The translations under genes were made by a program, and so were the position numbers. Below the pieces are notes generated by a model. The model was not told where the DNA came from. It was given only the letters and a program-made list of their open reading frames with translations, and did not search any database. Below are positions 1 to 9,148 of a stretch of 46,933 nucleotides of DNA, piece after piece; position 1 is the first letter of the stretch; each line of letters opens with the position of its first letter. The DNA comes from a candidate division FCPU426 bacterium (GTDB taxonomy: Bacteria; Oederibacteriota; Muellerivitia; Muellerivitales; Muellerivitaceae): assembly GCA_030041545.1 (NCBI GenBank), contig JASHNQ010000016.1, positions 1 through 46,933 of the forward strand, read 5' to 3'.

Positions 1-282
1 TACGGCGACACCCAGGGCACTTGGCCGTCGACGCTGGAGTCCATGAGCATTTACGGCTTCAGCCGTTACCTGGACAACCTCTCGTCGGTGAAGGTGACGG
101 GTGCTTTCGTGGCCAATGCCACAAGCCCGGCGGGGAACCTGGTCACGATGACCACGATGAGTTCGGTGCCTATTGGCAGTGGAACGGGATGGCTTTACGA
201 CAGCAACTTCGGAAGTGTGTACGTGAATAGCACAGTGAAAGATTCGAAGAGTCTTCCGTATTCGTTCTACGGCTTTGAGTGA
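1..282 (+). CDS. C-terminal part of a type IV pilin-like (prepilin) protein, cut by window edge
   Basis: The reading frame is open from the first base, so the N-terminus, with the expected prepilin cleavage site and hydrophobic helix, lies outside the window. The visible 93 residues are rich in Ser, Thr, Gly and aromatic residues. They end in a strand-like tail (GWLYDSNFGSVYVNST, then YSFYGFE), which resembles the C-termini of pseudopilins and major pilins from uncultured diderm phyla. Its position just before a prepilin peptidase and pilMNOPQ supports a pilin role. The assignment is inferred from context and general C-terminal character, because the diagnostic N-terminus cannot be seen. A different exported protein is possible. 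Confidence 0.6.
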   Translation, partial: YGDTQGTWPSTLESMSIYGFSRYLDNLSSVKVTGAFVANATSPAGNLVTMTTMSSVPIGSGTGWLYDSNFGSVYVNSTVKDSKSLPYSFYGFE

Positions 283-304
283 TTTTAAGTTAAGAGGGTT
301 GAAA

Positions 305-332
305 CAATGGGTGGCAGAAATGCCACCCATTG
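305..332 (+). terminator. Perfect 12-bp hairpin with GAAA tetraloop after the pilin gene
   Basis: CAATGGGTGGCA and TGCCACCCATTG form a perfect 12-bp stem closed by GAAA, 22 bases after the pilin stop. Only a short T-rich stretch (TGTCTTTAGT) follows, so this may be a weak intrinsic terminator. It could also be a 3' stabilising or attenuating hairpin that keeps pilin mRNA more abundant than the downstream pil mRNA. Confidence 0.5.
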
Positions 333-377
333 TCTTTAGTGAGGAACTATTCGTGAGGTGAACCTATCCAAGCCCTG

Positions 378-1133
378 ATGACTCCTTTCTTTTCAACTCT
401 TCTGGGCGCATGCATTGGTAGTTTTTTAAATGTCTGCCTGAGCCGTTGGAAAAGCGGCGCAAGTATCATTTACCCTCCTTCCCAGTGTCCGCAGTGTCAC
501 CGATCCATTTTATGGTATGACAATATCCCCCTTTTTAGCTTTCTATTTCTCAAGGCCAAATGCCGTTTTTGCCGCGGACCCATTTCTTGGAGCTACCCCG
601 CGGTCGAAGCCGTGACAGCCCTTTTGTTTGGGCTCTCTTCCGTTCGGTTCCAACAGGAAAAATGGTTTTTGTTACCGACAAGTTTTTTCTTTGTCGGCTT
701 TATGGTGCTTTTGGGCGCCAGTGATTTAAATTGGAAATTGCTGCCTCATCCCTTCACGAATGGCTTTATTTTAGCTGGGTTGTTATCGCCGGTGAATGGC
801 GCTTTTTTTTCATTGGCGGACCGCTACCACGCAGTGAGCCATTTTGTTTTAATTGGATTTATCCTCTTTGGAACGTCCCAGATCATTCCAAACGGATTAG
901 GGGGCGGTGACATCAAGATGGGGGCTGGTTTGGCTGTTTGGCTGGGTCTTTCTAAAACCATTTTTGCCCTTTTTTTGGCTTTTGGAGCAGGTTTTCTCGT
1001 GGCGATTCCCCTCCTTTGGAGAAAGAAGATCACCCGGAAATCCATGATCCCGTTCGGCCCTTTCTTGGCGTTCGGATCTTTGGTGGTTTGGTTCTGGCCC
1101 GACGTTGTGACGCAATGGGGGATAGATTTATGA
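378..1133 (+). CDS. pilD: Prepilin peptidase / N-methyltransferase (PilD, A24 family)
   Basis: This inner-membrane aspartic protease cleaves the leader of type IV prepilins and N-methylates the new N-terminus. The 251-residue protein has the family layout. An N-terminal GSFLNVCLSRW segment is followed by a cytoplasmic zinc region with two CxxC pairs (CPQC near residue 36 and CRFC near 61). Several hydrophobic helices follow. The two catalytic Asp regions are GASDLNWKLLP and GLGGGDIKMG. Its length matches the family. It overlaps pilM by four bases (ATGA), which implies translational coupling with the pilus assembly genes. Confidence 0.93.
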   Translation: MTPFFSTLLGACIGSFLNVCLSRWKSGASIIYPPSQCPQCHRSILWYDNIPLFSFLFLKAKCRFCRGPISWSYPAVEAVTALLFGLSSVRFQQEKWFLLPTSFFFVGFMVLLGASDLNWKLLPHPFTNGFILAGLLSPVNGAFFSLADRYHAVSHFVLIGFILFGTSQIIPNGLGGGDIKMGAGLAVWLGLSKTIFALFLAFGAGFLVAIPLLWRKKITRKSMIPFGPFLAFGSLVVWFWPDVVTQWGIDL

Positions 1134-2230
1134 GCTTGTTTTCCAAGACCATCGTTGGCCTGGATATCGGGTCTTCCAGCGTGAAAATCGTCCAATTGAA
1201 ACCCGCGGGAAATCAATGGCAGCTGGCGGCCGTTGGAATGGTTGAGATTTCAAGAGAGTCGCTGGAGGTTAAGAACCAGGATGCCCAACGTTCGGCCGTT
1301 GTAGAAGCCATCAAACGCGTCTACAAGGAAAGCGGAATAAGCGCCAAAAACGTTGTCACTTCGCTGTCAGGGGACTCCGTTATTATCCGCTATGTCAAGC
1401 TTCCCTTTATGACGGCGGAAGAACTTCGCGGCGCGATTTCCAAAGAAGCCGAACAATATATTCCCTTGAACATCGACCAAGTAGTCTTGGATTTCCAGAT
1501 CTTGGGAGAAACGCAAGAAGACGGCCAAAAAAAATTGGACGTCCTGCTGGTGGCGGCCAAGGTCGACGTTGTGGACCAGCATCTCCTGACGCTTAAATCC
1601 GCGGGTTTAACGCCAGTGGTCATTGATGTGGATGCCTTCGCGCTGCAAAACGCCTATGAAATCAACCGCGTTGAACCAGGCGAAGAAACGGTCGCCTTAG
1701 TCAATATGGGGGCTTCGTTAACCACGATCAATATTTTGGAGGGCAACAATACCCGGTTCACCCGTGATATCCCCGTGGCCGGAAACGACTTCACCAAGGA
1801 AATCCAAAAGGAATTCAATTTAAAATTTTCCGAAGCGGAGGAGTTGAAAAGGTCTCATGGCGCCATTTCTATGGAAGAAGACGACTTTAGCCTGTCCACC
1901 GTTTCCCAAAAAGATGACCGGGTTTTAAGAATGTCGGATGTCATGACGCCCGTTTTAAACAAATTGCTGGGAGAAATCAGGCGTTCTTTCGACTATTACG
2001 AAACACAGGCCCGCAAAAAGACCGTTGAACGGGTGATCCTTTTAGGCGGAAGCGCGCGGCTGAAGAACGTCAACCGATTTCTGGCCAATAAGCTGGGAGT
2101 TCCAGTGGAATATTTCGCCGCCTTCCGGAACGTTGAACCCCCCAAGGCCGTCGATTCGGAACAATTGGCCGAAAAGGAATTCCATATGGGGGTCTGTGTA
2201 GGGCTGGCTCTGCGACAGGCGGGACTGTAA
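1130..2230 (+). CDS. pilM: Type IV pilus assembly protein PilM (actin-like ATPase)
   Basis: PilM is a cytoplasmic actin-fold ATPase that binds the N-terminus of PilN and anchors the PilMNOP alignment complex under the inner membrane. The ATG at 1130 overlaps the pilD stop as ATGA and follows a GGGGGA ribosome site. It gives 366 residues starting MSLFSKTIVGLDIGSSS, the family's phosphate-1 loop. A longer in-frame start at 1016 lies inside pilD and is unlikely. The C-terminal GGSARLKNVNRFL segment matches the adenosine motif of the fold. It is followed one base later by pilN. Confidence 0.95.
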   Translation: MSLFSKTIVGLDIGSSSVKIVQLKPAGNQWQLAAVGMVEISRESLEVKNQDAQRSAVVEAIKRVYKESGISAKNVVTSLSGDSVIIRYVKLPFMTAEELRGAISKEAEQYIPLNIDQVVLDFQILGETQEDGQKKLDVLLVAAKVDVVDQHLLTLKSAGLTPVVIDVDAFALQNAYEINRVEPGEETVALVNMGASLTTINILEGNNTRFTRDIPVAGNDFTKEIQKEFNLKFSEAEELKRSHGAISMEEDDFSLSTVSQKDDRVLRMSDVMTPVLNKLLGEIRRSFDYYETQARKKTVERVILLGGSARLKNVNRFLANKLGVPVEYFAAFRNVEPPKAVDSEQLAEKEFHMGVCVGLALRQAGL

Positions 2231-2231
2231 C

Positions 2232-2795
2232 ATGATCAAGATAAACCTTGTTCCCGTCAAAGAAAAAAAGAAGCGCAAGGAATTTTTCTATATTTTTTGG
2301 GCCGTTGTTTTTTTTATTTCAGTGGGTTTTTCCCTTTTTTACATCTATGTAAAAAAGCTGGCAGTTGTCAACGACTTAAACAGGCAAATTGAGGAAGTGC
2401 AGAAGGAGTCGGCGGGTTACCAGGATAAAATCAATGAAATCAAGGACCTTCAAGCCAAAAAAGACAGTTTGGATGCCATTAAAAAGACCATTCAAGGAAT
2501 CTCGGAAATCCAAAGAAAGGTGCTGGCCGCTGTCGACCAATCAGCCGCCAACTTGCCGGACGGAGTTTGGCTCACTCGGCTTGCGCAGAGTTCGGGCAAT
2601 GACGCAAATAAGTTTACCCTCCAGGGATACGCGACATCCATGGAACAAATGAAAAGTTACGTATCGAATTTGCAACGACCGGGCGGATTATTGAAGGAAG
2701 TGACATTCGACGAAAAAACCTATTCGACCTCCGCCAGCAATACTATCCTTTACCAATTTGAAATCAGTTTCAGGGTCTTGGACCAGGGAACATGA
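2232..2795 (+). CDS. pilN: Type IV pilus assembly protein PilN
   Basis: A 187-residue bitopic inner-membrane protein. The N-terminal MIKINLVPVKEKKK is the conserved PilM-binding INLLP-type motif. One transmembrane helix follows (about residues 20-40), then a coiled coil (about 45-90) and a periplasmic ferredoxin-like domain. It heterodimerises with PilO. The start is one base after the pilM stop and the end overlaps pilO by four bases. Motif, topology and operon order agree. Confidence 0.93.
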   Translation: MIKINLVPVKEKKKRKEFFYIFWAVVFFISVGFSLFYIYVKKLAVVNDLNRQIEEVQKESAGYQDKINEIKDLQAKKDSLDAIKKTIQGISEIQRKVLAAVDQSAANLPDGVWLTRLAQSSGNDANKFTLQGYATSMEQMKSYVSNLQRPGGLLKEVTFDEKTYSTSASNTILYQFEISFRVLDQGT

Positions 2796-3340
2796 AAATA
2801 ACACCTCTGCAACAATACCTCATCCTCGGCGTCATGATTTTCGTTGGCGTTGTCTTCCTTTATTACCAATTTCTCTTAAAGCCCATCAACGCCAAGATCG
2901 ACACCCTTCAAAGCACCCTCGATCAAAAAAAACAGGAATTGGAAGAAGCCAAGAAGATTGTGGCGAGGTATGTTGAATTTAAGAAGGAGGCGGATTCCAT
3001 CCAACGGGAACTCGAATGGTACCAAAATCGAATACCCCAGACGATCGATAAAACTAAATTATTAGAAGCCATCAGCTTCGCCCAAAGCCGTTCCGGGGTC
3101 GTCCTGACCAGTCTCACGTTTCAGGCCCCAACTACGCCAAAAGATTATACGGAGGTGCCCGCTACTATTCGATTTAATTCCGATTTCAACGGGCTTGTCA
3201 ATTTCCTGTATCAAACAAGTATCTCCAACTTATTCATGACCGCTCGCGATTTAACGGTGACTCCCCTGACGGCCGCCGATTATTTCAAATTTACGATACA
3301 GGTCCAAATGGTTGTTTCCGGAATTGAGGCAAAACAATGA
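2792..3340 (+). CDS. pilO: Type IV pilus assembly protein PilO
   Basis: A 182-residue inner-membrane protein with a short cytoplasmic tail, one transmembrane helix (about residues 10-30), a coiled coil rich in Glu and Lys (about 32-80) and a periplasmic ferredoxin-like domain. The segment GVVLTSLTFQ and the following strands are typical. It partners PilN and links through PilP to the outer-membrane secretin. It starts in an ATGA overlap with pilN and ends in an ATGA overlap with pilP. Confidence 0.9.
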   Translation: MKITPLQQYLILGVMIFVGVVFLYYQFLLKPINAKIDTLQSTLDQKKQELEEAKKIVARYVEFKKEADSIQRELEWYQNRIPQTIDKTKLLEAISFAQSRSGVVLTSLTFQAPTTPKDYTEVPATIRFNSDFNGLVNFLYQTSISNLFMTARDLTVTPLTAADYFKFTIQVQMVVSGIEAKQ

Positions 3341-3747
3341 AGACAAACGCGCTTTGTTTTGCAGCCCTTACCTTTTTCTTGGCTTTACCCTGCTGGATGA
3401 ACGCCCAACAGGAGGATGTGCCCGAACCTGTTTTTCTCAATTTTTCGGTACAACCTCCCTATGTTCCGACATATCATGGAAGGGACCCGTTTAAACCGCT
3501 TAATTGGGTGGTAAATCAGCCGCAAATTTCCATCGCGGAATTGAAATATTACGGCATTGTGGACGTCGGTTCACAGCCCATAGCCTTGTTTGGATGGCGG
3601 GCGGACCCGTCCAAAGAATATACGTTGAAAAACAGGAAATTATATAACGACGCCGGCCTTCCGGTCGATGGGGTGGTGGGAGACATTACCGACTCTCAAG
3701 TCATTTTGATCCAAGGCGACCAGAAAATAGCCTATTCCAGGAAGTAA
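3337..3747 (+). CDS. pilP: Type IV pilus assembly protein PilP
   Basis: A 136-residue periplasmic protein with a signal peptide (MKTNALCFAALTFFLALP...). The hallmark GRDPFKPL motif sits near residue 48, followed by a small beta domain that contains the LKYYGIVDVG strand. PilP connects the PilN/PilO pair to the N-domains of PilQ. No clear lipobox Cys is present, unlike proteobacterial PilP. It overlaps pilO by ATGA and is followed by pilQ after 13 bases that contain an AAAGGAG site. Confidence 0.86.
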   Translation: MKTNALCFAALTFFLALPCWMNAQQEDVPEPVFLNFSVQPPYVPTYHGRDPFKPLNWVVNQPQISIAELKYYGIVDVGSQPIALFGWRADPSKEYTLKNRKLYNDAGLPVDGVVGDITDSQVILIQGDQKIAYSRK

Positions 3748-3760
3748 AGGAGTCGTTGAG

Positions 3761-6121
3761 ATGTGGGGTTTCCGCTCATTCGTGAAGATCTGGCTGGCGG
3801 CGCTGATGATGGCACCGACGTTTCATTATGCCTGGGCCGATGATATTGAGATTGACTTGGGCGGCACTTCGACCCCCACCTCCAAGTCTTCCCCGGCTTC
3901 GAATGCGGTTCCCGCCGCCCAGCCGACCCCCGCAGGAAACACCCAAAGTACTGTCGCTCCCAGTGAAAACGGAACCATTTCTGATCAAGCCGGGAACCCG
4001 GAAATCACCCGAATCCACTTTGTCTCCGAGGGCGCCGGGACAAGGGTGACTATCGAAGGAAACAACCTTCCCGAGCCTTCCGTTGTCAAACTTTCGGCAC
4101 GAAAAATCTTAATGAAGTTCACTGGCACCACCTTGGCGATTCACAAAATCTTGAAGGGAAAGGGGAATCTCCAAGATGTCCGCTCGGCTATGCATTCAAA
4201 AACCGCTTGGATTGTTTTGGATGTGCGAAGACTTAAAAAATGGAACCTGAGTAAAAACGATGAAGGATATGCCTTGCTCTTGAACGTCACACCTGTTTTG
4301 AGTGATACTTCCACCGAAGCGGCCGCCCCCGAGCCTTCTCCTAATCCCGAGACAAGCACTGAAAAGGGCCTTTTTTCCCGGCTGATCGACGCCTCTCTCA
4401 AGCCAACCGACAACGGACTGAAACTTGTTTTAACCTCGGACAGTCCCTCGAAGTACACCGTCCGGAAGTTATCCCAGCCCGAAAAGATCATCGTTCATTT
4501 TTACAACACGAAGCTGGAAATCGCCGACAAGCTGAGAAAGTTTAAGAACGGTGACCCGGCCCTGCAAAAAGGCGGGCTCCTTTCGGTAGAATTCCGCCAA
4601 ATTGGGCCTTCGTTTTCTCCCATTTCAGAGGCCATGTTGACCGTCCTTCCCGGGACCATCGACCAGATTGACCGCGATTTGAACCAAATCGTCATAACCC
4701 TCAACGCTCCCCCAGCACCCGCCCAGGCACCGGCCGAGAAAAAAGGAAATCTCAACCAGCTTATTTCCATGGATCTTCAAAACGCCGAGATGACGGCCGT
4801 TCTCAAAACGTTGGCCAACGAAGGGGGGTTTGATTTGGACTTGGTTGCCGGACCCATTCCCGCCGCCGTGAATGAAAAATACAAGGACGTTCCCCTTAAA
4901 ACTGCTTTGGCCGATATGCTGGCCCCCCTTGGATACGGCTATGAGGTGCAAGGCAACACCCTTCGGGTCGGCCCCCAAGCGGTGTTGGCCTCCACCAAAG
5001 CCATTCTCCCTCATGTAACGGAACTGATCGCCCCTTCGGGGGGCATGACGCCCGCCCAATTTGACCAATTGGTCCGCCCCCTCCTGAGCCCCAGCAACGC
5101 GGTTTCCTTCGAGGCGGACCCGGTCCGGAATATGATTGTTTTGACCGGCATTCCGTCCGATATCGCGGATTACAAAAGGGCCATCCGGGACTTAAAGCTG
5201 GATGAAAGCACTGAAAGCAACCGCATCACCAGGGTGGTGAAACTCAATTACGCGGATCCAAACCAGTTAAGCGCCATCCTGTCGGCTTACCTCACGCCCG
5301 TTGGGAAGATACAGGTTTCCGCCGCCAATTACGAACTGGTGATATGGGAAACCGCAACCAACATGGGAACCCTATTGGAGTTGATCAATGAATTGGACCG
5401 GAAACCACCCCAGGTTTTAATCGAGTCCAATATCGTCGAGGTGACCAATGAGCAGGACTTGAACATGGGGGTTTCATGGGGTCTGTCCAAAACGACCGGC
5501 GATCCCACGGTGGGGGGAACGGTTGGGACCGGGTCGCTGTCGAGCTATGGAAACCTCGTCTTTGGAACGGTGCAGGCGGGCATCAACGTCAACGCCACGA
5601 TCGAAGCCCTGGAGACCCAAAAAAAAGCCAGAATCATTTCCCGTCCCAGGATTGCCACCACCAACGGGGTCCAAGCCGAAATCAACGAGGTTGAAAACAT
5701 CGTCTACACCCAAATCCAAAATACCCTGTCCAATGGAACCGAAGTCTCAACGACGACCTTCCAGCAATTACCCCTGCCCATCGACCTTAAAGTGACGCCC
5801 CGGATCAGCGACGACGGCACCATCACCACCCAGATCATCGCCTCCATCACTTCCCAAACCGCGGTGGTTTCAGGCGGCGCGGCGGGCTCCATTGCCCCGC
5901 CCCAAACCGACGTCCAGACGGCCACGACGACCATCAACACGAAGAACGGTGAAACCATCGTCATCGGCGGTCTGGTCCGGGAGACCGCGAACGAAACCGA
6001 CAATGGCTTGCCGATTTTATCCAGCATTCCGATCATTGGAACTCTCTTTGACGAAAAACAACGGACCAATCAAAAGGAAGAATTAGTCATCTTCATCACG
6101 CCTACCTTGCTCGAAGACTAA
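3761..6121 (+). CDS. pilQ: Type IV pilus secretin PilQ
   Basis: A 786-residue outer-membrane secretin that forms the gated channel for the pilus. It has a signal peptide (first 27 residues or so), then a Pro/Ser/Thr-rich linker. Two AMIN-like beta domains follow (about 70-170 and 205-310), which in this family bind peptidoglycan. Next is an STN-like domain (ISMDLQNAEMTAVLKTLA near 335), a secretin N domain (VVKLNYADPNQLSAIL near 492) and the C-terminal secretin barrel. The barrel contains KARIISRPRI near 622 and GGLVRE near 735. An intrinsic terminator lies directly downstream, closing the pil transcription unit. Confidence 0.95.
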   Translation: MWGFRSFVKIWLAALMMAPTFHYAWADDIEIDLGGTSTPTSKSSPASNAVPAAQPTPAGNTQSTVAPSENGTISDQAGNPEITRIHFVSEGAGTRVTIEGNNLPEPSVVKLSARKILMKFTGTTLAIHKILKGKGNLQDVRSAMHSKTAWIVLDVRRLKKWNLSKNDEGYALLLNVTPVLSDTSTEAAAPEPSPNPETSTEKGLFSRLIDASLKPTDNGLKLVLTSDSPSKYTVRKLSQPEKIIVHFYNTKLEIADKLRKFKNGDPALQKGGLLSVEFRQIGPSFSPISEAMLTVLPGTIDQIDRDLNQIVITLNAPPAPAQAPAEKKGNLNQLISMDLQNAEMTAVLKTLANEGGFDLDLVAGPIPAAVNEKYKDVPLKTALADMLAPLGYGYEVQGNTLRVGPQAVLASTKAILPHVTELIAPSGGMTPAQFDQLVRPLLSPSNAVSFEADPVRNMIVLTGIPSDIADYKRAIRDLKLDESTESNRITRVVKLNYADPNQLSAILSAYLTPVGKIQVSAANYELVIWETATNMGTLLELINELDRKPPQVLIESNIVEVTNEQDLNMGVSWGLSKTTGDPTVGGTVGTGSLSSYGNLVFGTVQAGINVNATIEALETQKKARIISRPRIATTNGVQAEINEVENIVYTQIQNTLSNGTEVSTTTFQQLPLPIDLKVTPRISDDGTITTQIIASITSQTAVVSGGAAGSIAPPQTDVQTATTTINTKNGETIVIGGLVRETANETDNGLPILSSIPIIGTLFDEKQRTNQKEELVIFITPTLLED

Positions 6122-6142
6122 AAGTTTTCCAAACTCCATTCC

Positions 6143-6174
6143 AAGAAGCGCCTACGGAAGGCGCTTCTTTTTTT
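6143..6174 (+). terminator. Intrinsic terminator after pilQ
   Basis: AAGAAGCGCCT pairs perfectly with AGGCGCTTCTT (11 bp) around the loop ACGGA, and a T-rich run follows. It lies 22 bases after the pilQ stop and separates the pil genes from aroC. Confidence 0.9.
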
Positions 6175-6231
6175 CACGTAAGTGGCATTAAAGCGACCGG
6201 AACAACATCATTCTTGCTTGAGGAGCCGATC

Positions 6232-7395
6232 GTGAGCCTGCGTTTTTTAACCGCCGGAGAATCCCACGGAAAGGGCCTGATGGTGATCTTGGAAGGATTT
6301 CCGGCCAGCTTGGCTATTACGACTGGGGAAATCAACCTTGACTTAGCCAGGCGCCAAAAAGGATATGGCCGCGGAGGCCGGATGCTGATTGAGAAGGATC
6401 AGGTGGAAATTTTGTCCGGCGTGAGAAAGGGCTTTACCCTGGGTTCTCCCATCTCCCTTTTCGTTAAAAACAAGGATTACGAGAATTGGGAAAAAATCAT
6501 GGCGCCCGATTTCAGCCCGGGAAAAACAGGCCATCCCCTTCGGCGGCCCCGGCCGGGTCATGCGGATTTAGCCGGGGGACTTAAGTACAATCAGCGGGAC
6601 TTACGAAACATACTGGAAAGGGCCAGCGCCCGAGAAACGACGGTGAGGGTGGCGGCCGGCGCCGTCGCCAAAAAATTCCTGAAGTGCTTTGGCATTCTTG
6701 TCCAAAGTCACGTCCGCCAGCTCGGATCGGCCCAAAGCCGACCTGTGGCTTCCATCGACGGCAACTTGAACGAAAGGGCTGACCAGTCTCCGGTCCGTAT
6801 GTTGGACCGGAAAGCCGAAAAAAAAGCGGTCCGGCTTATTAAAGCCGCTAAAGACGGCGGGGATACCCTGGGAGGAATTTTTGAGGTCTTCGTAACGGGG
6901 CTTCCCCCTGGCCTTGGCAGTCACGTCCAATGGGACCGGAAATTGGACGGGAGGTTGGCCCAGGCCATGTTGAGCCTACAGGCCGTCAAAGGGGTTGAAA
7001 TCGGGGAAGGGTTTAAAAACGCCACCCTTTACGGTTCCCAGGTTCATGATGAGATTTTTTACCGCAAAGGAAAGGGCTTTTACCACCGGACGAACCGGGC
7101 CGGCGGAATTGAAGGAGGGATGAGTAACGGGGAACCCCTTGTGGTCCGAGTCGCCAAAAAACCCATCTCCACCCTGCGCCGGCCACTGCGGTCCGTGGAC
7201 ATCGATGCCAAACAGGAAATAAAAGCGGCTTACGAGCGCTCCGACGTTTGCGCTTTGCCGGCGGCATCCGTCATTGGAGAGGCCCTTTGCGCCTGGGTCG
7301 TGGCAGACGCCTTCTTGGAGAAGATGGGTGGAGATTTTATGGAAGAAATTACCCAAAGGTTTAAAATTTACCTGAACCACTTGAAAAAGTTTTAA
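6232..7395 (+). CDS. aroC: Chorismate synthase
   Basis: AroC converts 5-enolpyruvylshikimate-3-phosphate to chorismate with reduced FMN, the last shikimate-pathway step. The GTG at 6232 is preceded by GAGGAG six bases upstream and gives 387 residues beginning VSLRFLTAGESHGKG, the first family signature. A TTG at 6214 is also in frame but would add six atypical residues. Other motifs are the RRQKGYGRGGRM region, GHADLAGGLKY, the ERASARETT signature and GGIEGGMSNGEP. Length is normal. It is followed closely by aroK. Confidence 0.95.
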   Translation: MSLRFLTAGESHGKGLMVILEGFPASLAITTGEINLDLARRQKGYGRGGRMLIEKDQVEILSGVRKGFTLGSPISLFVKNKDYENWEKIMAPDFSPGKTGHPLRRPRPGHADLAGGLKYNQRDLRNILERASARETTVRVAAGAVAKKFLKCFGILVQSHVRQLGSAQSRPVASIDGNLNERADQSPVRMLDRKAEKKAVRLIKAAKDGGDTLGGIFEVFVTGLPPGLGSHVQWDRKLDGRLAQAMLSLQAVKGVEIGEGFKNATLYGSQVHDEIFYRKGKGFYHRTNRAGGIEGGMSNGEPLVVRVAKKPISTLRRPLRSVDIDAKQEIKAAYERSDVCALPAASVIGEALCAWVVADAFLEKMGGDFMEEITQRFKIYLNHLKKF

Positions 7396-7402
7396 GTCCC
7401 CC

Positions 7403-7963
7403 ATGGCCCTTCCGCCGAACATTATCCTCGTCGGTTTTATGGGTTCGGGTAAAACCGTTACGGGAAAGGCGGTTTCAAAAATTACGGGTTTTCGTTTTTG
7501 GGACATGGACGAATGGATTGAGGAAAAAAATGGGGCCAAGATTCCCGATTTGTTCGAGAGGAAGGGAGAGGCTTTCTTCCGCCAACAGGAACAGCAAGCC
7601 GTTTTGTGGTTGAGCCTGCAAAAGAATTACGTGGCTTCCACGGGCGGGGGGGCTTGGATCCGAGAGGAAAACAGGAAAGAACTATTAAAGGCGGGATGGT
7701 GTGTGTGGCTCAAAGTTTCTACCGAAGACGTATGGAAACGTGTCGGCGCCCATTTGGAACACCGCCCCCTCTTGTCCCGATCAAAAGATCCGCGGCGCAC
7801 GATTGAAATATTGTTGCGGGAAAGGGAACCTTATTACGCGCTTGCCCACGCCAGTGTGGATACGTCAGGGAAAGACCCCCGGCAATCAGCCCTGGAAATC
7901 GTAAATGCTTTTAGAGGGGATCAACCCCAGGAAAACTTACTATTGCCGCCCTGGAGAGACTAA
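7403..7963 (+). CDS. aroK: Shikimate kinase
   Basis: AroK phosphorylates shikimate with ATP. The 186-residue protein has the P-loop GFMGSGKT at residues 12-19 (with LVGFMGSGK), the shikimate-binding DMDEWIE segment, the R in FFRQQE, the GGGAW motif and the lid-region RPLL. The start is seven bases after aroC, so the two are probably co-transcribed. The C-terminus runs a little beyond the usual kinase fold. Confidence 0.93.
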   Translation: MALPPNIILVGFMGSGKTVTGKAVSKITGFRFWDMDEWIEEKNGAKIPDLFERKGEAFFRQQEQQAVLWLSLQKNYVASTGGGAWIREENRKELLKAGWCVWLKVSTEDVWKRVGAHLEHRPLLSRSKDPRRTIEILLREREPYYALAHASVDTSGKDPRQSALEIVNAFRGDQPQENLLLPPWRD

Positions 7964-8037
7964 GACGGCGGATCCCATCACGCCCGGTGAAATGGGGTTG
8001 ACCCCCGAACAAGGACAAGGTCCACCAAAAGATTAAA

Positions 8038-9144
8038 ATGAAAAAAGAAATCAAAGTTGCCCTAGGAAACCGAAGTTATCCCATCTTGATCGAAAACGGG
8101 CTCCTTCCCAAATGCGGGGCCTTCGTCCGAAAAATCACCGCCGCCCCCAAAATCGCCCTTCTTTCCACGCCCGCCATTTATAAAGCCTGGGGCCGGGAAT
8201 TGGCGAAAAGCCTCCAACGGCAAGGAATCCGATTAGAACTCATTTTGATATCCGACGGTGAAAAGAACAAGAATGAAAGGGTCTTGTTCCGCATTTTGAA
8301 AACATTGGCTTTGCGGGGTTTTCAAAAAGACGGCTGTCTTATCGCGCTGGGCGGAGGAGTGATCGGGGATTTGGGCGGATTGGCCGCTTCCCTCTATATG
8401 CGGGGGATCGGCTTCATTCAATGTCCCACGACCCTTTTGGCGCAAGTGGACGCGAGCATCGGAGGCAAGACGGCGGTTGATTTCGCCGGCATCAAGAACT
8501 TGGTCGGGACATACCATCAACCCCAATGCGTCCTGGTCGACCCTCAAACACTTCGGACTTTGGATGAGCGTCAATTTAAAACGGGTTTAGCTGAAGTTAT
8601 TAAATATGGGGTCATCCAGGACGAAGCCTTGTTCGGGGAATTCGAGGATCATCCGGAGTTGATTCAGAAAAGGGACCCCCAAATCCTACTGCGCCTTATT
8701 TCCAAGTCCTGCGGGATAAAAGCCCGAATCGTCTCGGAAGACGAACGGGAAGGCGGAAAGCGGGCATGGTTGAATTATGGCCACACCCTGGGGCACGCCT
8801 TGGAGGCTTATTTCCATTACGGAGTGCTGACCCACGGCGAAGCGGTGGCTTACGGAATGTGGTTTGCTGCGATGCTTTCACATCAGCTTTGCCTTTGTCC
8901 CGAAAACGTCCTGCAACGCCAGCGCTCCGTACTCAAGAGGATGGGGTTACTCCAAAAATTGCCGTACTTCAACCCCGGAAAAATTTACCAAAAAATGTTT
9001 TTGGATAAAAAAGCGAGGAAAGGGCGAATCCAATTTATATTGACAAGAAAAATCGGTCTTGTTACCATTCAAAAAAATGTTCCCCAGCCCATCATTCTTT
9101 CGGCTCTAACCCAACTCCGAGTTGAAGCAAGCAAACGACGTTAA
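8038..9144 (+). CDS. aroB: 3-dehydroquinate synthase
   Basis: AroB converts DAHP to 3-dehydroquinate, using NAD and a metal. The 368-residue protein has the nucleotide-binding segment LGGGVIGDLGGLAAS, the substrate-binding stretch PTTLLAQVDASIGGKTAVD and the Lys-bearing GLAEVIKYGVI. Metal ligands lie in E in LAEVIKYG, H in NYGHTLGHALE and H in HGEAVAYGM. A 74-base spacer with no clear terminator separates it from aroK. No strong ribosome site is seen before the ATG. The pilMNOPQ-aro order recalls the pil-aroKB arrangement of gammaproteobacteria, here with aroC added. Confidence 0.95.
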   Translation: MKKEIKVALGNRSYPILIENGLLPKCGAFVRKITAAPKIALLSTPAIYKAWGRELAKSLQRQGIRLELILISDGEKNKNERVLFRILKTLALRGFQKDGCLIALGGGVIGDLGGLAASLYMRGIGFIQCPTTLLAQVDASIGGKTAVDFAGIKNLVGTYHQPQCVLVDPQTLRTLDERQFKTGLAEVIKYGVIQDEALFGEFEDHPELIQKRDPQILLRLISKSCGIKARIVSEDEREGGKRAWLNYGHTLGHALEAYFHYGVLTHGEAVAYGMWFAAMLSHQLCLCPENVLQRQRSVLKRMGLLQKLPYFNPGKIYQKMFLDKKARKGRIQFILTRKIGLVTIQKNVPQPIILSALTQLRVEASKRR

Positions 9145-9148
9145 GCCT

